A stretch of DNA of 64,000 nt, from NCBI RefSeq assembly GCF_008801815.1, contig NZ_VZOX01000001.1; one strand, 5' to 3'. Shown here in pieces: positions 34,085-42,308 of the stretch. Numbering within the stretch: position 1 is the stretch's first letter; every line of letters starts with the position of its first letter. The stretch is from Edwardsiella anguillarum (GTDB lineage Bacteria; Pseudomonadota; Gammaproteobacteria; Enterobacterales; Enterobacteriaceae). The translations under genes were made by a program, and so were the position numbers. Under the pieces are notes generated by a model. That model worked only from the letters and a program-made list of their open reading frames with translations. It had not been told where the DNA came from and did no database searches.

Positions 34085-36223
34085 GTGTCCCGTACAATCA
34101 TGTTGATCCCCACCAGCACCAGCGTTGGCCTGACCAGCGTTAGCCTGGGTGTCATTCGTTCCATGGAGCAAAAAGGCGTACGCCTGAGCGTGTTCAAACC
34201 GATCGCCCAGCCGCGTACCGACGCCGATGCGCCGGATCAGACCACCACCATCATCCGCGCCAACTCCGCCATCCCGGCTGCCGAGCCGCTGCGCATGTCC
34301 CACGTGGAAGCGCTGCTGAGCTCCAACCAGCAGGACGTTCTGATGGAAGAGATCGTCGCCCGCTATCACGAAAACACCAAAGATGCCGAAGTGGTGCTGG
34401 TTGAAGGCCTGGTGCCGACCCGTAAACACCAGTTCGCCAACGCGCTGAACTACGAGATCGCTAAGACCCTGAACGCCGAAATCGTCTTCGTTATGGCGAT
34501 GGGCAACGACAGCGTCGATCAGGTGAAAGAGCGCATCGAACTGGCCCGCTCCAGCTTCGGCGGCAGCAAAAACCAGAATATCGCCGGCGTGATCATCAAC
34601 AAGCTGAACGCACCGGTTGACGAGCAGGGACGTACCCGCCCTGACCTGTCTGAAATCTTTGATGACTCCAGCAAGGTTCGCGTCGCGACCCTGGATGCCG
34701 CTCAGGTGGTTGCCAACAGCCCGCTGCCGGTGCTGGGCTGCATTCCGTGGAGCTTCGAGCTGATCGCGACCCGCGCCATCGACATGGCTAACCACCTGAA
34801 AGCGCGCGTGATCAACGCTGGCGACATCCAGACTCGCCGCATCAAGTCCGTCACCTTCTGCGCACGCAGCATCCCGCACATGCTTGAACACTTCCGCCCG
34901 GGCTCCCTGCTGGTGACCTCAGCCGATCGTCCGGACGTCCTGATCGCCGCCTGCCTGGCGGCGATGAACGGGGTTGAAATCGGCGCACTGCTGCTGACCG
35001 GCGGCTATGAAGTCGACGCCCGCGTCAACAAGCTGTGCGAACGTGCCTTCCAGACTGGCCTGCCGGTATTCATGGTCGACACCAACACCTGGCAGACCTC
35101 TCTGAGCCTGCAGAGCTTCAACCTGGAAGTGCCGGCCGACGATCACCAGCGCGTAGAGAAACTGCAGGACTTTGTTGCCAGCCATATCGATGCGCAGTGG
35201 ATCGAATCTCTGAGCGCGACCTCTGAGCGCTCACGCCGTCTCTCTCCGCCGGCGTTCCGCTACGAGCTGACCGAATTGGCTCGCAAGGCCGGTAAGCGTA
35301 TCGTCCTGCCGGAAGGCGACGAGCCGCGCACCGTCAAAGCGGCCGCGATCTGCGCCGAGCGCGGCATCGCACAGTGTGTGCTGCTGGGTAATCCGGACGA
35401 AATCCAGCGCGTCGCCGCCGCTCAGGGCGTAACGCTGGGCAAGGGCATCGAAATCGTCGATCCGGTCGCCGTGCGTGAAAAATACGTTCCGCGTCTGGTC
35501 GAGCTGCGCAAGAACAAGGGGATGACCGAGGTCGTCGCCCGCGAGCAGCTGGAAGACAACGTGGTGCTGGGCACCCTGATGCTGGAGCAGAACGAAGTCG
35601 ACGGCCTGGTCTCCGGCGCGGTACACACCACCGCCAACACCATCCGCCCGCCGCTGCAGCTGATCAAAACGGCCCCGGGCAGCTCCCTGGTCTCCTCCGT
35701 CTTCTTCATGCTGCTGCCGGAGCAGGTGCTGGTGTACGGCGACTGCGCCATCAACCCGGATCCGACCGCCGAACAGCTGGCCGAAATCGCCATCCAGTCC
35801 GCCGACTCCGCCGCGGCCTTTGGCATCGACCCGCGCGTGGCGATGATCTCCTACTCCACCGGTAACTCCGGCGCGGGCAGCGACGTTGAGAAAGTTCGCG
35901 AAGCCACCCGTCTGGCGCAGGAAAAACGTCCGGATCTGGTCATTGACGGCCCGCTGCAGTACGACGCCGCCATCATGGCCGACGTCGCCAAGTCCAAGGC
36001 GCCGAACTCGCCGGTGGCCGGTAAAGCGACCGTGTTCATCTTCCCGGATCTGAACACCGGTAACACCACCTACAAAGCGGTACAGCGTTCCGCCGACCTG
36101 GTCTCCATCGGGCCGATGCTGCAGGGTATGCGCAAGCCGGTCAACGACCTGTCCCGCGGTGCACTGGTAGACGATATCGTCTACACCGTGGCGCTGACCG
36201 CCATTCAGTCTTCCCAACAGTAA
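34085..36223 (+). CDS. pta: Phosphate acetyltransferase
   Basis: Pta interconverts acetyl-CoA and acetyl phosphate. The 712-residue enzyme (E. coli 714) has an N-terminal P-loop-like regulatory domain (MLIPTSTSVGLTSVSLGVIR region, about 5-24), a central DRTGG domain (about 210-330) and the C-terminal catalytic PTA_PTB domain (about 385-705, with LPEGDEPRTVKAAAI and SYSTGNSGAGSDVEKVREA segments). The start is taken as GTG at 34085, with AGAGG 8 nt upstream and exact agreement with the E. coli N-terminus (MSRxIMLIPT); the frame stays open 35 codons further back without a suitable RBS. Second gene of ackA-pta, ending in a strong terminator that has been duplicated downstream. Confidence 0.97.
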   Translation: MSRTIMLIPTSTSVGLTSVSLGVIRSMEQKGVRLSVFKPIAQPRTDADAPDQTTTIIRANSAIPAAEPLRMSHVEALLSSNQQDVLMEEIVARYHENTKDAEVVLVEGLVPTRKHQFANALNYEIAKTLNAEIVFVMAMGNDSVDQVKERIELARSSFGGSKNQNIAGVIINKLNAPVDEQGRTRPDLSEIFDDSSKVRVATLDAAQVVANSPLPVLGCIPWSFELIATRAIDMANHLKARVINAGDIQTRRIKSVTFCARSIPHMLEHFRPGSLLVTSADRPDVLIAACLAAMNGVEIGALLLTGGYEVDARVNKLCERAFQTGLPVFMVDTNTWQTSLSLQSFNLEVPADDHQRVEKLQDFVASHIDAQWIESLSATSERSRRLSPPAFRYELTELARKAGKRIVLPEGDEPRTVKAAAICAERGIAQCVLLGNPDEIQRVAAAQGVTLGKGIEIVDPVAVREKYVPRLVELRKNKGMTEVVAREQLEDNVVLGTLMLEQNEVDGLVSGAVHTTANTIRPPLQLIKTAPGSSLVSSVFFMLLPEQVLVYGDCAINPDPTAEQLAEIAIQSADSAAAFGIDPRVAMISYSTGNSGAGSDVEKVREATRLAQEKRPDLVIDGPLQYDAAIMADVAKSKAPNSPVAGKATVFIFPDLNTGNTTYKAVQRSADLVSIGPMLQGMRKPVNDLSRGALVDDIVYTVALTAIQSSQQ

Positions 36224-36239
36224 GACGGCATCCGCCACG

Positions 36240-36272
36240 CAAAAAGGCTCCCGTTGGGAGCCTTTTTTATTT
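36240..36272. terminator. pta terminator, copy 1
   Basis: GGCTCCC and GGGAGCC form a 7-bp stem with a GTT loop, followed by TTTTTTATTT on the plus strand and preceded by AAAAA, so it can work in both directions. Confidence 0.93.
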
Positions 36273-36426
36273 ACGGGCGGGCGTACGCAGGGCCTAACCT
36301 CAGCAGCCCCGGGTGCAGGTGCTCCCCTTCGCCGCATCGGCCTTCTCTACCGAGTAGACGATATCACCTACACCGTGGCGCTGACCGCCGTTCAGTCTTC
36401 CCAGCGGTAAGACGGCATCCGCCACG

Positions 36427-36459
36427 CAAAAAGGCTCCCGTTGGGAGCCTTTTTTATTT
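36427..36459. terminator. Terminator copy 2 (duplicated)
   Basis: Identical hairpin and T-run to the first copy, 187 bp downstream. On the minus strand it follows the rhodanese gene by about 30 bp and, with its AAAAA tract, probably ends that transcript. Confidence 0.9.
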
Positions 36460-36486
36460 ACGGGCGAGCATACGCAGGGTCTCGCC

Positions 36487-37068
36487 TCAGCAGCCCTGGG
36501 TGCAGGTGCTCCCCTTCGCCGCATCGGCCGGTGCCGGCGCCGCCGCAGAGGCCTTCTCTACCGGATAGCCGGCCTCTTTCCAGGCCGTGATCCCGCCCGG
36601 CAGGCGGTAGACATGCTGGTAGCCCAGCTTCTTGGCCCACATGGCCGCGTTGTGTGAACGCGCACACTTCACGAAGCCGCAGTAGAACACCAGCACCCGC
36701 TCCTTATCGGCGCCCAGCATACGCATAAAATCGGCCTGCGTTATCGCCCCCATGCCGGCCTTATCCCACACGTTCATATCCCCCATCGGGAAGGCCATAT
36801 TCAGCGCGCCCGGGATATGCTGCTTCTTGTAAGAGTCGGAAAAGGGCATGGTATCGACGATCAGCATCGGCTTTTTCTCGTCCATCCACTGCTTCAGCTC
36901 CTGCACGGTCAGCAGCTGATACGTCCCATTCGCCGTTTCCCGCGCCAGCTGCACCGCCTGCTTTTCCGCATCCACTTCAGAAGAGGAAAACAGGCCGGCC
37001 TGCGCCGGCAGCGCCGAAAGGGCAGCCAGCATCACGCCGGCAACCAGAGGTAATACGGGTTTCATCAT
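36487..37068 (-). CDS. Periplasmic single-domain rhodanese-like sulfurtransferase
   Basis: The 193-residue protein has a signal peptide (MMKPVLPLVAGVMLAALSAL, cleavage near AQAG at 24) and one rhodanese domain (about residues 50-170). The active-site loop is YCGFVKCARSH with Cys130 as the likely catalytic residue and a second Cys at 135. The C-terminus is a low-complexity Ala/Pro linker followed by a cysteine pair, STCTQGC (Cys189, Cys193), which ends the protein. AAGGA precedes the ATG. It probably acts in periplasmic sulfur or thiol transfer, but the partner is unknown. It occupies the place of yfcC (between pta and yfcD in E. coli). The tail-end duplication with pta involves its last codons. 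Confidence 0.82.
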   Translation of the reverse strand: MMKPVLPLVAGVMLAALSALPAQAGLFSSSEVDAEKQAVQLARETANGTYQLLTVQELKQWMDEKKPMLIVDTMPFSDSYKKQHIPGALNMAFPMGDMNVWDKAGMGAITQADFMRMLGADKERVLVFYCGFVKCARSHNAAMWAKKLGYQHVYRLPGGITAWKEAGYPVEKASAAAPAPADAAKGSTCTQGC

Positions 37069-37166
37069 TTTTCCTTATATAAAAATCCCGATTTCACGGT
37101 AACTCTTTATATAACAAAACGATGTGACTAACGTGGCAAATGCTATTTCGCAACCTATCGCTTGCT

Positions 37167-37793
37167 TTAATCGCGAGCGCCCGGCTCGGCGGGATCGGCA
37201 TCGACGGCGGGCGTCGCTCCCTGCGGCGGCTGGCTGGCATCGACCTCGCCGCAGCGGGTGCACAGCGCCGGCGCTTCTCCGTCGCTGTTGCGCGCCATCC
37301 ACAGCGATAGCGCCCGGATAGAGTCCGGGGTAAAGCTGTCGCAGCGTTCGGCGATCTCCTGCGGCGTCATCCAGCATACGGACGCGATCTCGCTCTCCTG
37401 CAGGGCAAAGGGGCCATGGGATACGCAGCTAAACAGCCCGCCCCAGACCCGGCACGCTGCCTGCTCAAAGTAGAACAGACCGTGATCGGCGAAAGGCACC
37501 CCGGCGATACCCAGCTCCTCCTCCGCCTCGCGGCGCGCCGACTCCAGCATGTTCTCGCCGCTCTGCACCACGCCGCCGGCGGTGGCGTCCATCCAGCCGG
37601 GATAGTAATCCTTGCCCTCGGTTCTCTGCTGCACCAGGATCTTACCCATCCCGTTATGCACCACAATGTAGGTGGCGCGATGGCGCAAACGCTGCGCCCG
37701 CATCTGTTGGCGGCTGGCCTGAGCGATAACCTCGTTATTCTCATCAACGATGTCTACCCACTCAATCTCGCTGTTAACCTGCTGGTCCACCAT
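37167..37793 (-). CDS. yfcD: Nudix hydrolase YfcD
   Basis: YfcD is a Nudix hydrolase related to isopentenyl-diphosphate isomerase-type proteins. The Nudix box is complete: G(x5)E(x7)REAEEELGI in residues about 74-96. The start MVDQQVNSEIEWVDIVDEN and the region RHRATYIVVHNGMGKILVQ (about 38-56) match E. coli YfcD (180 residues). This version is 208 residues because it has an additional hydrophilic C-terminal tail of about 35 residues containing CTRCGE, absent from the E. coli protein. The substrate is unknown. The start follows AGAGG immediately, so a nearby alternative GTG is possible. Confidence 0.9.
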   Translation of the reverse strand: MVDQQVNSEIEWVDIVDENNEVIAQASRQQMRAQRLRHRATYIVVHNGMGKILVQQRTEGKDYYPGWMDATAGGVVQSGENMLESARREAEEELGIAGVPFADHGLFYFEQAACRVWGGLFSCVSHGPFALQESEIASVCWMTPQEIAERCDSFTPDSIRALSLWMARNSDGEAPALCTRCGEVDASQPPQGATPAVDADPAEPGARD

Positions 37794-37892
37794 CCTCTGC
37801 TACCCTATTACTGATTCTCAACGGCGCTGCTGCGCCACGATGCCGTCGCCGCCGACGCGGGCGGTCGGGCCCCTTGCCAAAAAAAGATAATC

Positions 37893-38456
37893 TTACCGTG
37901 CCGCCGCGGCGCTCAGGCTTACCTCTGCCAGTCTCTCTGTACCGTGCAGCGCCTGAACCCACAGCCGATCCCCCGCCAGCATGCCAAAGCTAGGAACATT
38001 CCCGCCCTTGGGCAGGCTGATGGATCCGGGGTTAAAACAGAGATGCTCCCCCTGACGCTCGGCCAACGGCAGGTGCGTATGGCCGTACACCAGCACGTCA
38101 TCCGGCGCCAGCGCAGGAAGCTGCTGGGGATGATAAAGGTGACCGTGGGTCAAAAAAAGCCGTCTGTCCGACAAAAGCACCTGCTGCCACGGCGCCATCA
38201 TCGGAAACGTGAGCAGCATCTGATCGACCTCGCTGTCGCAGTTGCCGCGCACCGCGATAATGCGCTCGGCGCAGCCATTCAGCAACGCGGCCACGGCCGG
38301 CGGATCGTAGCGATCCGGCAGCGGATTGCGCGGCCCGTGGTTCAGTACATCCCCCAGCAGGATCAGCCAGCGGCAGCCGCTGTGCGCAAAGATCTCCAGC
38401 GCCCGTTCGGTCGCGCTGAGCGAACCGTGAATATCGGAGATAAACATTAATTTCAT
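37893..38456 (-). CDS. yfcE: Phosphodiesterase YfcE
   Basis: YfcE is a manganese-dependent calcineurin-like phosphodiesterase active on model phosphodiesters; the physiological substrate is not known. The 187-residue protein has all five metal-binding motifs in order: SDIHGS (7-12), GDVLNHGPRN (about 35-44), GNCD (about 71-74), THGHLYHP (about 103-110) and YGHTHLP (about 124-130). It is cytoplasmic. Minus strand, 100 bp after yfcD and 114 bp before yfcF (their order matching E. coli). Confidence 0.95.
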   Translation of the reverse strand: MKLMFISDIHGSLSATERALEIFAHSGCRWLILLGDVLNHGPRNPLPDRYDPPAVAALLNGCAERIIAVRGNCDSEVDQMLLTFPMMAPWQQVLLSDRRLFLTHGHLYHPQQLPALAPDDVLVYGHTHLPLAERQGEHLCFNPGSISLPKGGNVPSFGMLAGDRLWVQALHGTERLAEVSLSAAAAR

Positions 38457-38569
38457 CGTGAGACTCTCACCGGCAAAAAGGACGCGCCCATCGCGCGTAT
38501 GACGGAATAGCGCTTAGTGTAACCAGCCCGCATTCGCGACACCAGTCACCCCGGCGGCGGCGCCATTTT

Positions 38570-39211
38570 TTACCCGCGGCGGCGCCCCAGCGCCAGCCAC
38601 TGACACACCGAGGCCCGCTGCCACTGGAAATGGGCATACTCCGCCAGCCGCTCGGGCAGGCCATCGCCATGCTGCGCCAGGCGGTTCAGCATCATCGCCA
38701 GATCGGTGTCGGCAATGCACCACTCACCGAACAGATTTTGGCGCCCGACCGGCAGCAGACGCTCCGCGGCGGCCACCAGACGGGCAGCCTCATACTCGGC
38801 CTCCGCCGACAGCGCACCCGCGCGGTGGCCGCAGAACACCACCTCACTCGGCCGTTCACGGCGCAGCGCGGCCAGATCGCTGCGCAGCCAGGCCTGCACC
38901 TCGCGCGCGATGGCCCGCGCCTGACGCGCGTGCGGATAGAGCGGCGCATAGTGCGGCGCGCAGAAGGTTTCATCGAGGTATTCACAGATGGCGGAGGACT
39001 CCGCCAGGGCAAAGCCATCCAGCTGCAGCGTCGGTACGCGGCGGGTCAGCGACACCTCCGCATAGGCCTCCTGGCGGTTTTCATGCTCCGCCAAATCCAC
39101 CGGAACCAGCTCGCAGCGCAGCCCCTTCTCCTTCAGGGCAACAAAGACGGACATCACGTAGGGACTCAGATAGCGGCTGTCAGAATAGAGAACGATCGCA
39201 GAGGAATTCAT
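38570..39211 (-). CDS. yfcF: Glutathione S-transferase YfcF
   Basis: YfcF is a GST-family enzyme with glutathione-dependent peroxidase activity and a role in oxidative-stress tolerance in E. coli. The 213-residue protein has an N-terminal thioredoxin-like domain (about 5-85, with RRVPTLQLDGFALAESSAI giving the cis-Pro and the ESSA glutathione-binding motif) and an all-helical C-terminal domain containing LFGEWCIADTDLAMMLNRL (about 160-178). I start at the ATG at 39211, which has AGGAG 5 nt upstream; a GTG two codons earlier overlaps that RBS. It is divergent from yfcG. Confidence 0.93.
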   Translation of the reverse strand: MNSSAIVLYSDSRYLSPYVMSVFVALKEKGLRCELVPVDLAEHENRQEAYAEVSLTRRVPTLQLDGFALAESSAICEYLDETFCAPHYAPLYPHARQARAIAREVQAWLRSDLAALRRERPSEVVFCGHRAGALSAEAEYEAARLVAAAERLLPVGRQNLFGEWCIADTDLAMMLNRLAQHGDGLPERLAEYAHFQWQRASVCQWLALGRRRG

Positions 39212-39425
39212 AGGCACTCCTGATGGCAGTCAACGTCGGGCACGCTAGCGCGCCCTCGGTGACAGTATGCCATGTTTCTGCCGGGACGAAACGCCACGTC
39301 GCGCATCCCGTCTGCGCCCGGGTCGGGAAAACGCCTGATAACAAACAATCTGTTAACATCATCCTTTTATCACCGCGAAATTTGCTCTATAGTCGCCAGA
39401 CCCTCCCCCCTAGCAGGAAGCGACC

Positions 39426-40052
39426 ATGATCGATCTTTACTACGCTGCGACACCCAACGGCCACAAGATTACCCTGTTTCTGGAAGAGAGTGGCCTGCCC
39501 TATCAGCTGCACCCTGTCGATATCGCCGCCGGCGAGCAGTTCGCGCCGGCGTTTCTGGCGATCTCGCCGAATAATAAAATTCCGGCGATCGTCGATCGCC
39601 AGCCGCTGGACGGCGGCGCGCCGCTGAGTCTGTTCGAGTCCGGCGCCATCCTGCTCTATCTCGCGGAGAAGAGTGGGCGCTTCCTCAGTGCGGAGCTGCG
39701 CGCCAGGGCCACCACTCTGCAGTGGCTCTTCTGGCAGGTGGGCGGCTTTGGCCCGATGCTGGGACAGAATCATCATTTCAACCACTATGCCCCGCAGCCG
39801 GTTCCCTACGCCATCGAGCGTTATCAGGTCGAAACCTGCCGCCTGTATGCGGTGTTGGAAACGCAGCTGCGGCAGCACACCTACGTCGCCGGCGCCGACT
39901 ACAGCATCGCCGATATGGCGATTTACCCCTGGGTTGCCGCCTACGCCCGCCAGCGCATCGATCTGGCCGACTACCCCGCCGTCAGCCGCTGGTTCCACGC
40001 CATTCAGGCACGTCCGGCCACCCAGCGCGCCTACCGGCTCGCCCAGGCCTGA
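39426..40052 (+). CDS. yfcG: GSH-dependent disulfide-bond oxidoreductase YfcG
   Basis: YfcG is a Nu-class GST that reduces disulfides with glutathione. The 208-residue protein (E. coli 215) has the thioredoxin-like domain starting MIDLYYAATPNGHKITLFLEE, the NNKIPAIVD cis-proline motif (about 55-63), ESGAILLYLAEKSG (about 73-86) and the LQWLFWQVGGFGPMLGQNHHF segment (about 99-119). Key Asn11 and Thr9-type residues of the active site are present. It is cytoplasmic. AGCAGGAAG precedes the ATG. A GC hairpin follows the stop codon before folX. Confidence 0.95.
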   Translation: MIDLYYAATPNGHKITLFLEESGLPYQLHPVDIAAGEQFAPAFLAISPNNKIPAIVDRQPLDGGAPLSLFESGAILLYLAEKSGRFLSAELRARATTLQWLFWQVGGFGPMLGQNHHFNHYAPQPVPYAIERYQVETCRLYAVLETQLRQHTYVAGADYSIADMAIYPWVAAYARQRIDLADYPAVSRWFHAIQARPATQRAYRLAQA

Positions 40053-40058
40053 TCCTCG

Positions 40059-40078
40059 CAGGCGGGTGCGCCCGCCTG
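40059..40078 (+). terminator. Hairpin between yfcG and folX
   Basis: CAGGCGGG and CCCGCCTG form an 8-bp stem around TGCG, 7 bp after the yfcG stop. No T-run follows, so termination is uncertain. Confidence 0.4.
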
Positions 40079-40106
40079 TCCGTTCCGCTACCGTTCAGGA
40101 TCGCTT

Positions 40107-40481
40107 ATGAGCCCACATTTCCCGGATGCCATCATCAAAATTAAAAACCTGCGTCTGCGTACGTTTATCGGCATTAACGAGGAGGAGATCGCCAACCGCC
40201 AGGATGTGGTGATCAATGTCGCCATTCACTACCCGGCGCAGCAGGCCCGCCACAGCGAAGAGATCGCCGACGCGCTCAACTACCGCACCGTCACCAAACG
40301 CATCATCGCCCACGTGGAGCAAAACCGTTTTGCCCTGCTGGAAAAATTGACCCAGGATCTGCTGGCGATCGCTTGTGAACATCCTTGGGTCACCTATGCT
40401 GAAGTAGAGGTCGATAAACTTTACGCCCTGCGCTATGCCGATTCGGTTTCCGTAACCATGCGCTATAGCCGGGGGGAATAA
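40107..40481 (+). CDS. folX: Dihydroneopterin triphosphate 2'-epimerase
   Basis: FolX epimerises 7,8-dihydroneopterin 3'-triphosphate to the monapterin form and also has weak aldolase activity; it feeds tetrahydromonapterin synthesis. The 124-residue protein (E. coli 120) has the T-fold signatures RLRTFIGINEEEIANRQD (about 16-33) and LNYRTVTKRI (about 57-66). The catalytic/binding Glu residues LLEKLTQDL (about 78-86) and EVEVDKLYALRYADSVSV (about 99-116) follow. It is cytoplasmic. AGGA lies 8 nt before the ATG. yfcH follows 43 bp later and may be co-transcribed. Confidence 0.95.
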   Translation: MSPHFPDAIIKIKNLRLRTFIGINEEEIANRQDVVINVAIHYPAQQARHSEEIADALNYRTVTKRIIAHVEQNRFALLEKLTQDLLAIACEHPWVTYAEVEVDKLYALRYADSVSVTMRYSRGE

Positions 40482-40524
40482 GCGAAGGGGACGGTGCGCC
40501 GGCGCGCGCCGTAAGGAGCAGCCT

Positions 40525-41421
40525 ATGGAGATCCTGATTACCGGTGCTACCGGCCTTATCGGCCAGGCGCTGTGCGCCCGGCTACACGTGCTCGGCCATC
40601 GCCTGAGCGTCCTGACGCGCAGCGCGGCGCGAGCCCGCCAGCGTCTCGGAGAGAGCGTTCAGTGCCTCACCTCGCTCGAGAGTCTAACCAGTCTGGATGG
40701 CTATGACGCCGTGATCAATCTGGCCGGTGAGCCGATCGCCGACAAACGCTGGAGCGCGGCGCAAAAGCAGGTACTGTGCGACAGTCGCTGGACCGTCACC
40801 CAGCGGCTGGCCGAGCTGATCCGCGCCGGCCAGCGCCCGCCCTGCGTGCTGCTCTCCGGCTCCGCCGTCGGCTACTACGGCAGCCAGGACGAGACACCGC
40901 TCAACGAGGATGACCCACCCCGCGATGACTTCACCTACCGCCTGTGCGCCCGCTGGGAGGCCCTGGCGCGTGAGGCGGAGAGCGAACATACCCGCGTCTG
41001 CCTGCTGCGCACCGGCATCGTACTGGCCCCCAACGGCGGCGCGCTGGGGCGGATGCTGCCGCTGTTCCGCCTGGGGCTCGGCGGCGAATTGGGCAACGGC
41101 CATCAGTACATGTCCTGGATCCATATCGACGACATGGTCAACGCGATACTGTATCTGCTGGATAACCCCACCCTGCGCGGCCCCTTCAACATGACCGCCC
41201 CCTACCCGGTGCGCAACGATCAGTTCGTCGCCACCCTGGGCGAGGTGCTGGGGCGCCCCACCCTGCTCCGCGTTCCCGCCATGGCCCTGCGCGCGCTGAT
41301 GGGCGAGGCCAGCCAGATTCTGCTGGGTGGCCAGCGGGTGCTGCCGCGCCATCTGGAGGAGGCGGGCTTTGGCTTTCGCTACTACGATCTGCGCGAGGCG
41401 CTGGACGACATCATCAGATAG
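40525..41421 (+). CDS. yfcH: NAD(P)-binding epimerase-like protein YfcH
   Basis: YfcH belongs to the TIGR01777 subgroup of extended short-chain reductase/epimerase-fold proteins, related to the SulA-type cell-division inhibitors of cyanobacteria. The 298-residue protein starts with the Rossmann motif ITGATGLIGQAL (about 4-15). It contains LAGEPIADKRWSAAQK (about 66-81), a SGSAVGYYGSQDETPLNEDD region (about 112-131) and a DUF1731-type C-terminal segment with RVPAMALRALMGEASQILLGGQRV (two parts, about 249-272). The role is unknown. TAAGGAG precedes the ATG. A stem-loop follows (41450-41474). Confidence 0.92.
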   Translation: MEILITGATGLIGQALCARLHVLGHRLSVLTRSAARARQRLGESVQCLTSLESLTSLDGYDAVINLAGEPIADKRWSAAQKQVLCDSRWTVTQRLAELIRAGQRPPCVLLSGSAVGYYGSQDETPLNEDDPPRDDFTYRLCARWEALAREAESEHTRVCLLRTGIVLAPNGGALGRMLPLFRLGLGGELGNGHQYMSWIHIDDMVNAILYLLDNPTLRGPFNMTAPYPVRNDQFVATLGEVLGRPTLLRVPAMALRALMGEASQILLGGQRVLPRHLEEAGFGFRYYDLREALDDIIR

Positions 41422-41449
41422 CCCCCATAGCGCACGCAATGTGCAGCCC

Positions 41450-41474
41450 GGCGCACCGGCGGTGACGGTGCGCC
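41450..41474 (+). terminator. Hairpin after yfcH
   Basis: GGCGCACCG and CGGTGCGCC form a 9-bp perfect stem with a 7-nt loop, 29 bp after the yfcH stop codon; no U-tract. Confidence 0.4.
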
Positions 41475-41621
41475 CCGACGCGCCCACTACACTCTCTGCA
41501 GAGACGGGCGGCGGCAGCGATGGTCGGTGCCCGTAACACCACGGCGGGCGCGATACCCCGGTACGGCGCCCAGCGCCGGCGCCGGGACGCCGGCCCGGAC
41601 ATTTCCCACTGCGGAGCATCT

Positions 41622-42308
41622 ATGAGCCCAACCCTCTTGCGCGATAAAGTGGCGCTGGTCACCGGCGGCGCGCACGGCACCGGTGCCGCCATCGTCACCG
41701 CCCTGGCCGACAGCGGCGCCCGCGTGGCGCTGACCTACCACCATTCGGAAGGCGAGGCGCGGCAGCTGACCGCCCAGATCCGGCAGCGGGGCGGCGAGGC
41801 CATCGCCCTGCGCACCGACTCACGCCACCCGGAAACCTGCGCCCGCGCCGTCACCCGCACGCTGGAGCTGTGGGGACAGATCGATATCCTGGTCAACCAG
41901 GCCGCCGTCACCATCAGCAAACCGTTTGATGAAATTGAGCTACGCGAGTTTGAGCAGGCCATGGCGATCAATGTGCAGGCGGTGTTCCTGACCAGCCAGC
42001 TGGCCGCCCGGCGCATGCCGGCGGGGGGGAGAATCATCCATATCAGCGGCGCGCATCAGCCGTCTGGCCACGGCGGCGCGCTCTGTGCCATGAGCCGCGC
42101 GGCGCTGACCGCGCTGACGCGCAGCATGGCGCAGGATCTGGCGCCGCAGGGCATTACGGTCAACCACCTGGTGCCCGATCCGCTTCCGGCGCCGGGACGG
42201 GACGCACAGAGCGCGGCGCAGGCGATCGCCGGGCTGGCGCTGTGGCTGGCCTCACCGGCGGCGGGCGCCATCACCGGCAGCCAGCTCTCTATGGCGGGAG
42301 AGCCCTAG
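41622..42308 (+). CDS. SDR-fold protein with altered catalytic residues
   Basis: The 228-residue protein has the classical short-chain dehydrogenase/reductase fold: TGGAHGTG (14-21, cofactor loop), a VNQAA element (91-95) in place of NNAG, AINVQAVF (115-122) with the structural Asn117, and Ser142 of the catalytic triad (IIHISGAHQ). The YxxxK motif is replaced: Cys155 stands at the Tyr position and Arg159 at the Lys position (CAMSRAALTAL). The protein may therefore be non-catalytic or use another mechanism. I start at the ATG preceded by GGAG; an earlier in-frame ATG lacks an RBS. It converges on ubiX with a 4-bp overlap of the 3' ends. No counterpart exists at this place in E. coli. Confidence 0.8.
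   Translation: MSPTLLRDKVALVTGGAHGTGAAIVTALADSGARVALTYHHSEGEARQLTAQIRQRGGEAIALRTDSRHPETCARAVTRTLELWGQIDILVNQAAVTISKPFDEIELREFEQAMAINVQAVFLTSQLAARRMPAGGRIIHISGAHQPSGHGGALCAMSRAALTALTRSMAQDLAPQGITVNHLVPDPLPAPGRDAQSAAQAIAGLALWLASPAAGAITGSQLSMAGEP

Larger units (their letters stand above)
36167..36540. repeat. 187-bp tandem duplication: pta 3' end, terminator, rhodanese 3' end
   Basis: Copy 1 (about 36167-36353) contains the last 57 bp of pta, its terminator and a remnant of the tail of the neighbouring rhodanese gene. Copy 2 (about 36354-36540) repeats it at an offset of 187 bp and continues into the intact rhodanese gene. In copy 2 the pta tail is a remnant (it still ends in QSSQ-like codons and stop), and in copy 1 the rhodanese tail is a remnant (DAAKGSTCTRGC and stop on the minus strand). 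The copies differ at several positions, so the duplication is not very recent. Confidence 0.9.

Noticed and set aside
34085..34200. Upstream extension of pta to position 33980
   Set aside because: The extension includes the UUCG hairpin and has no RBS; homology begins at the GTG at 34085.
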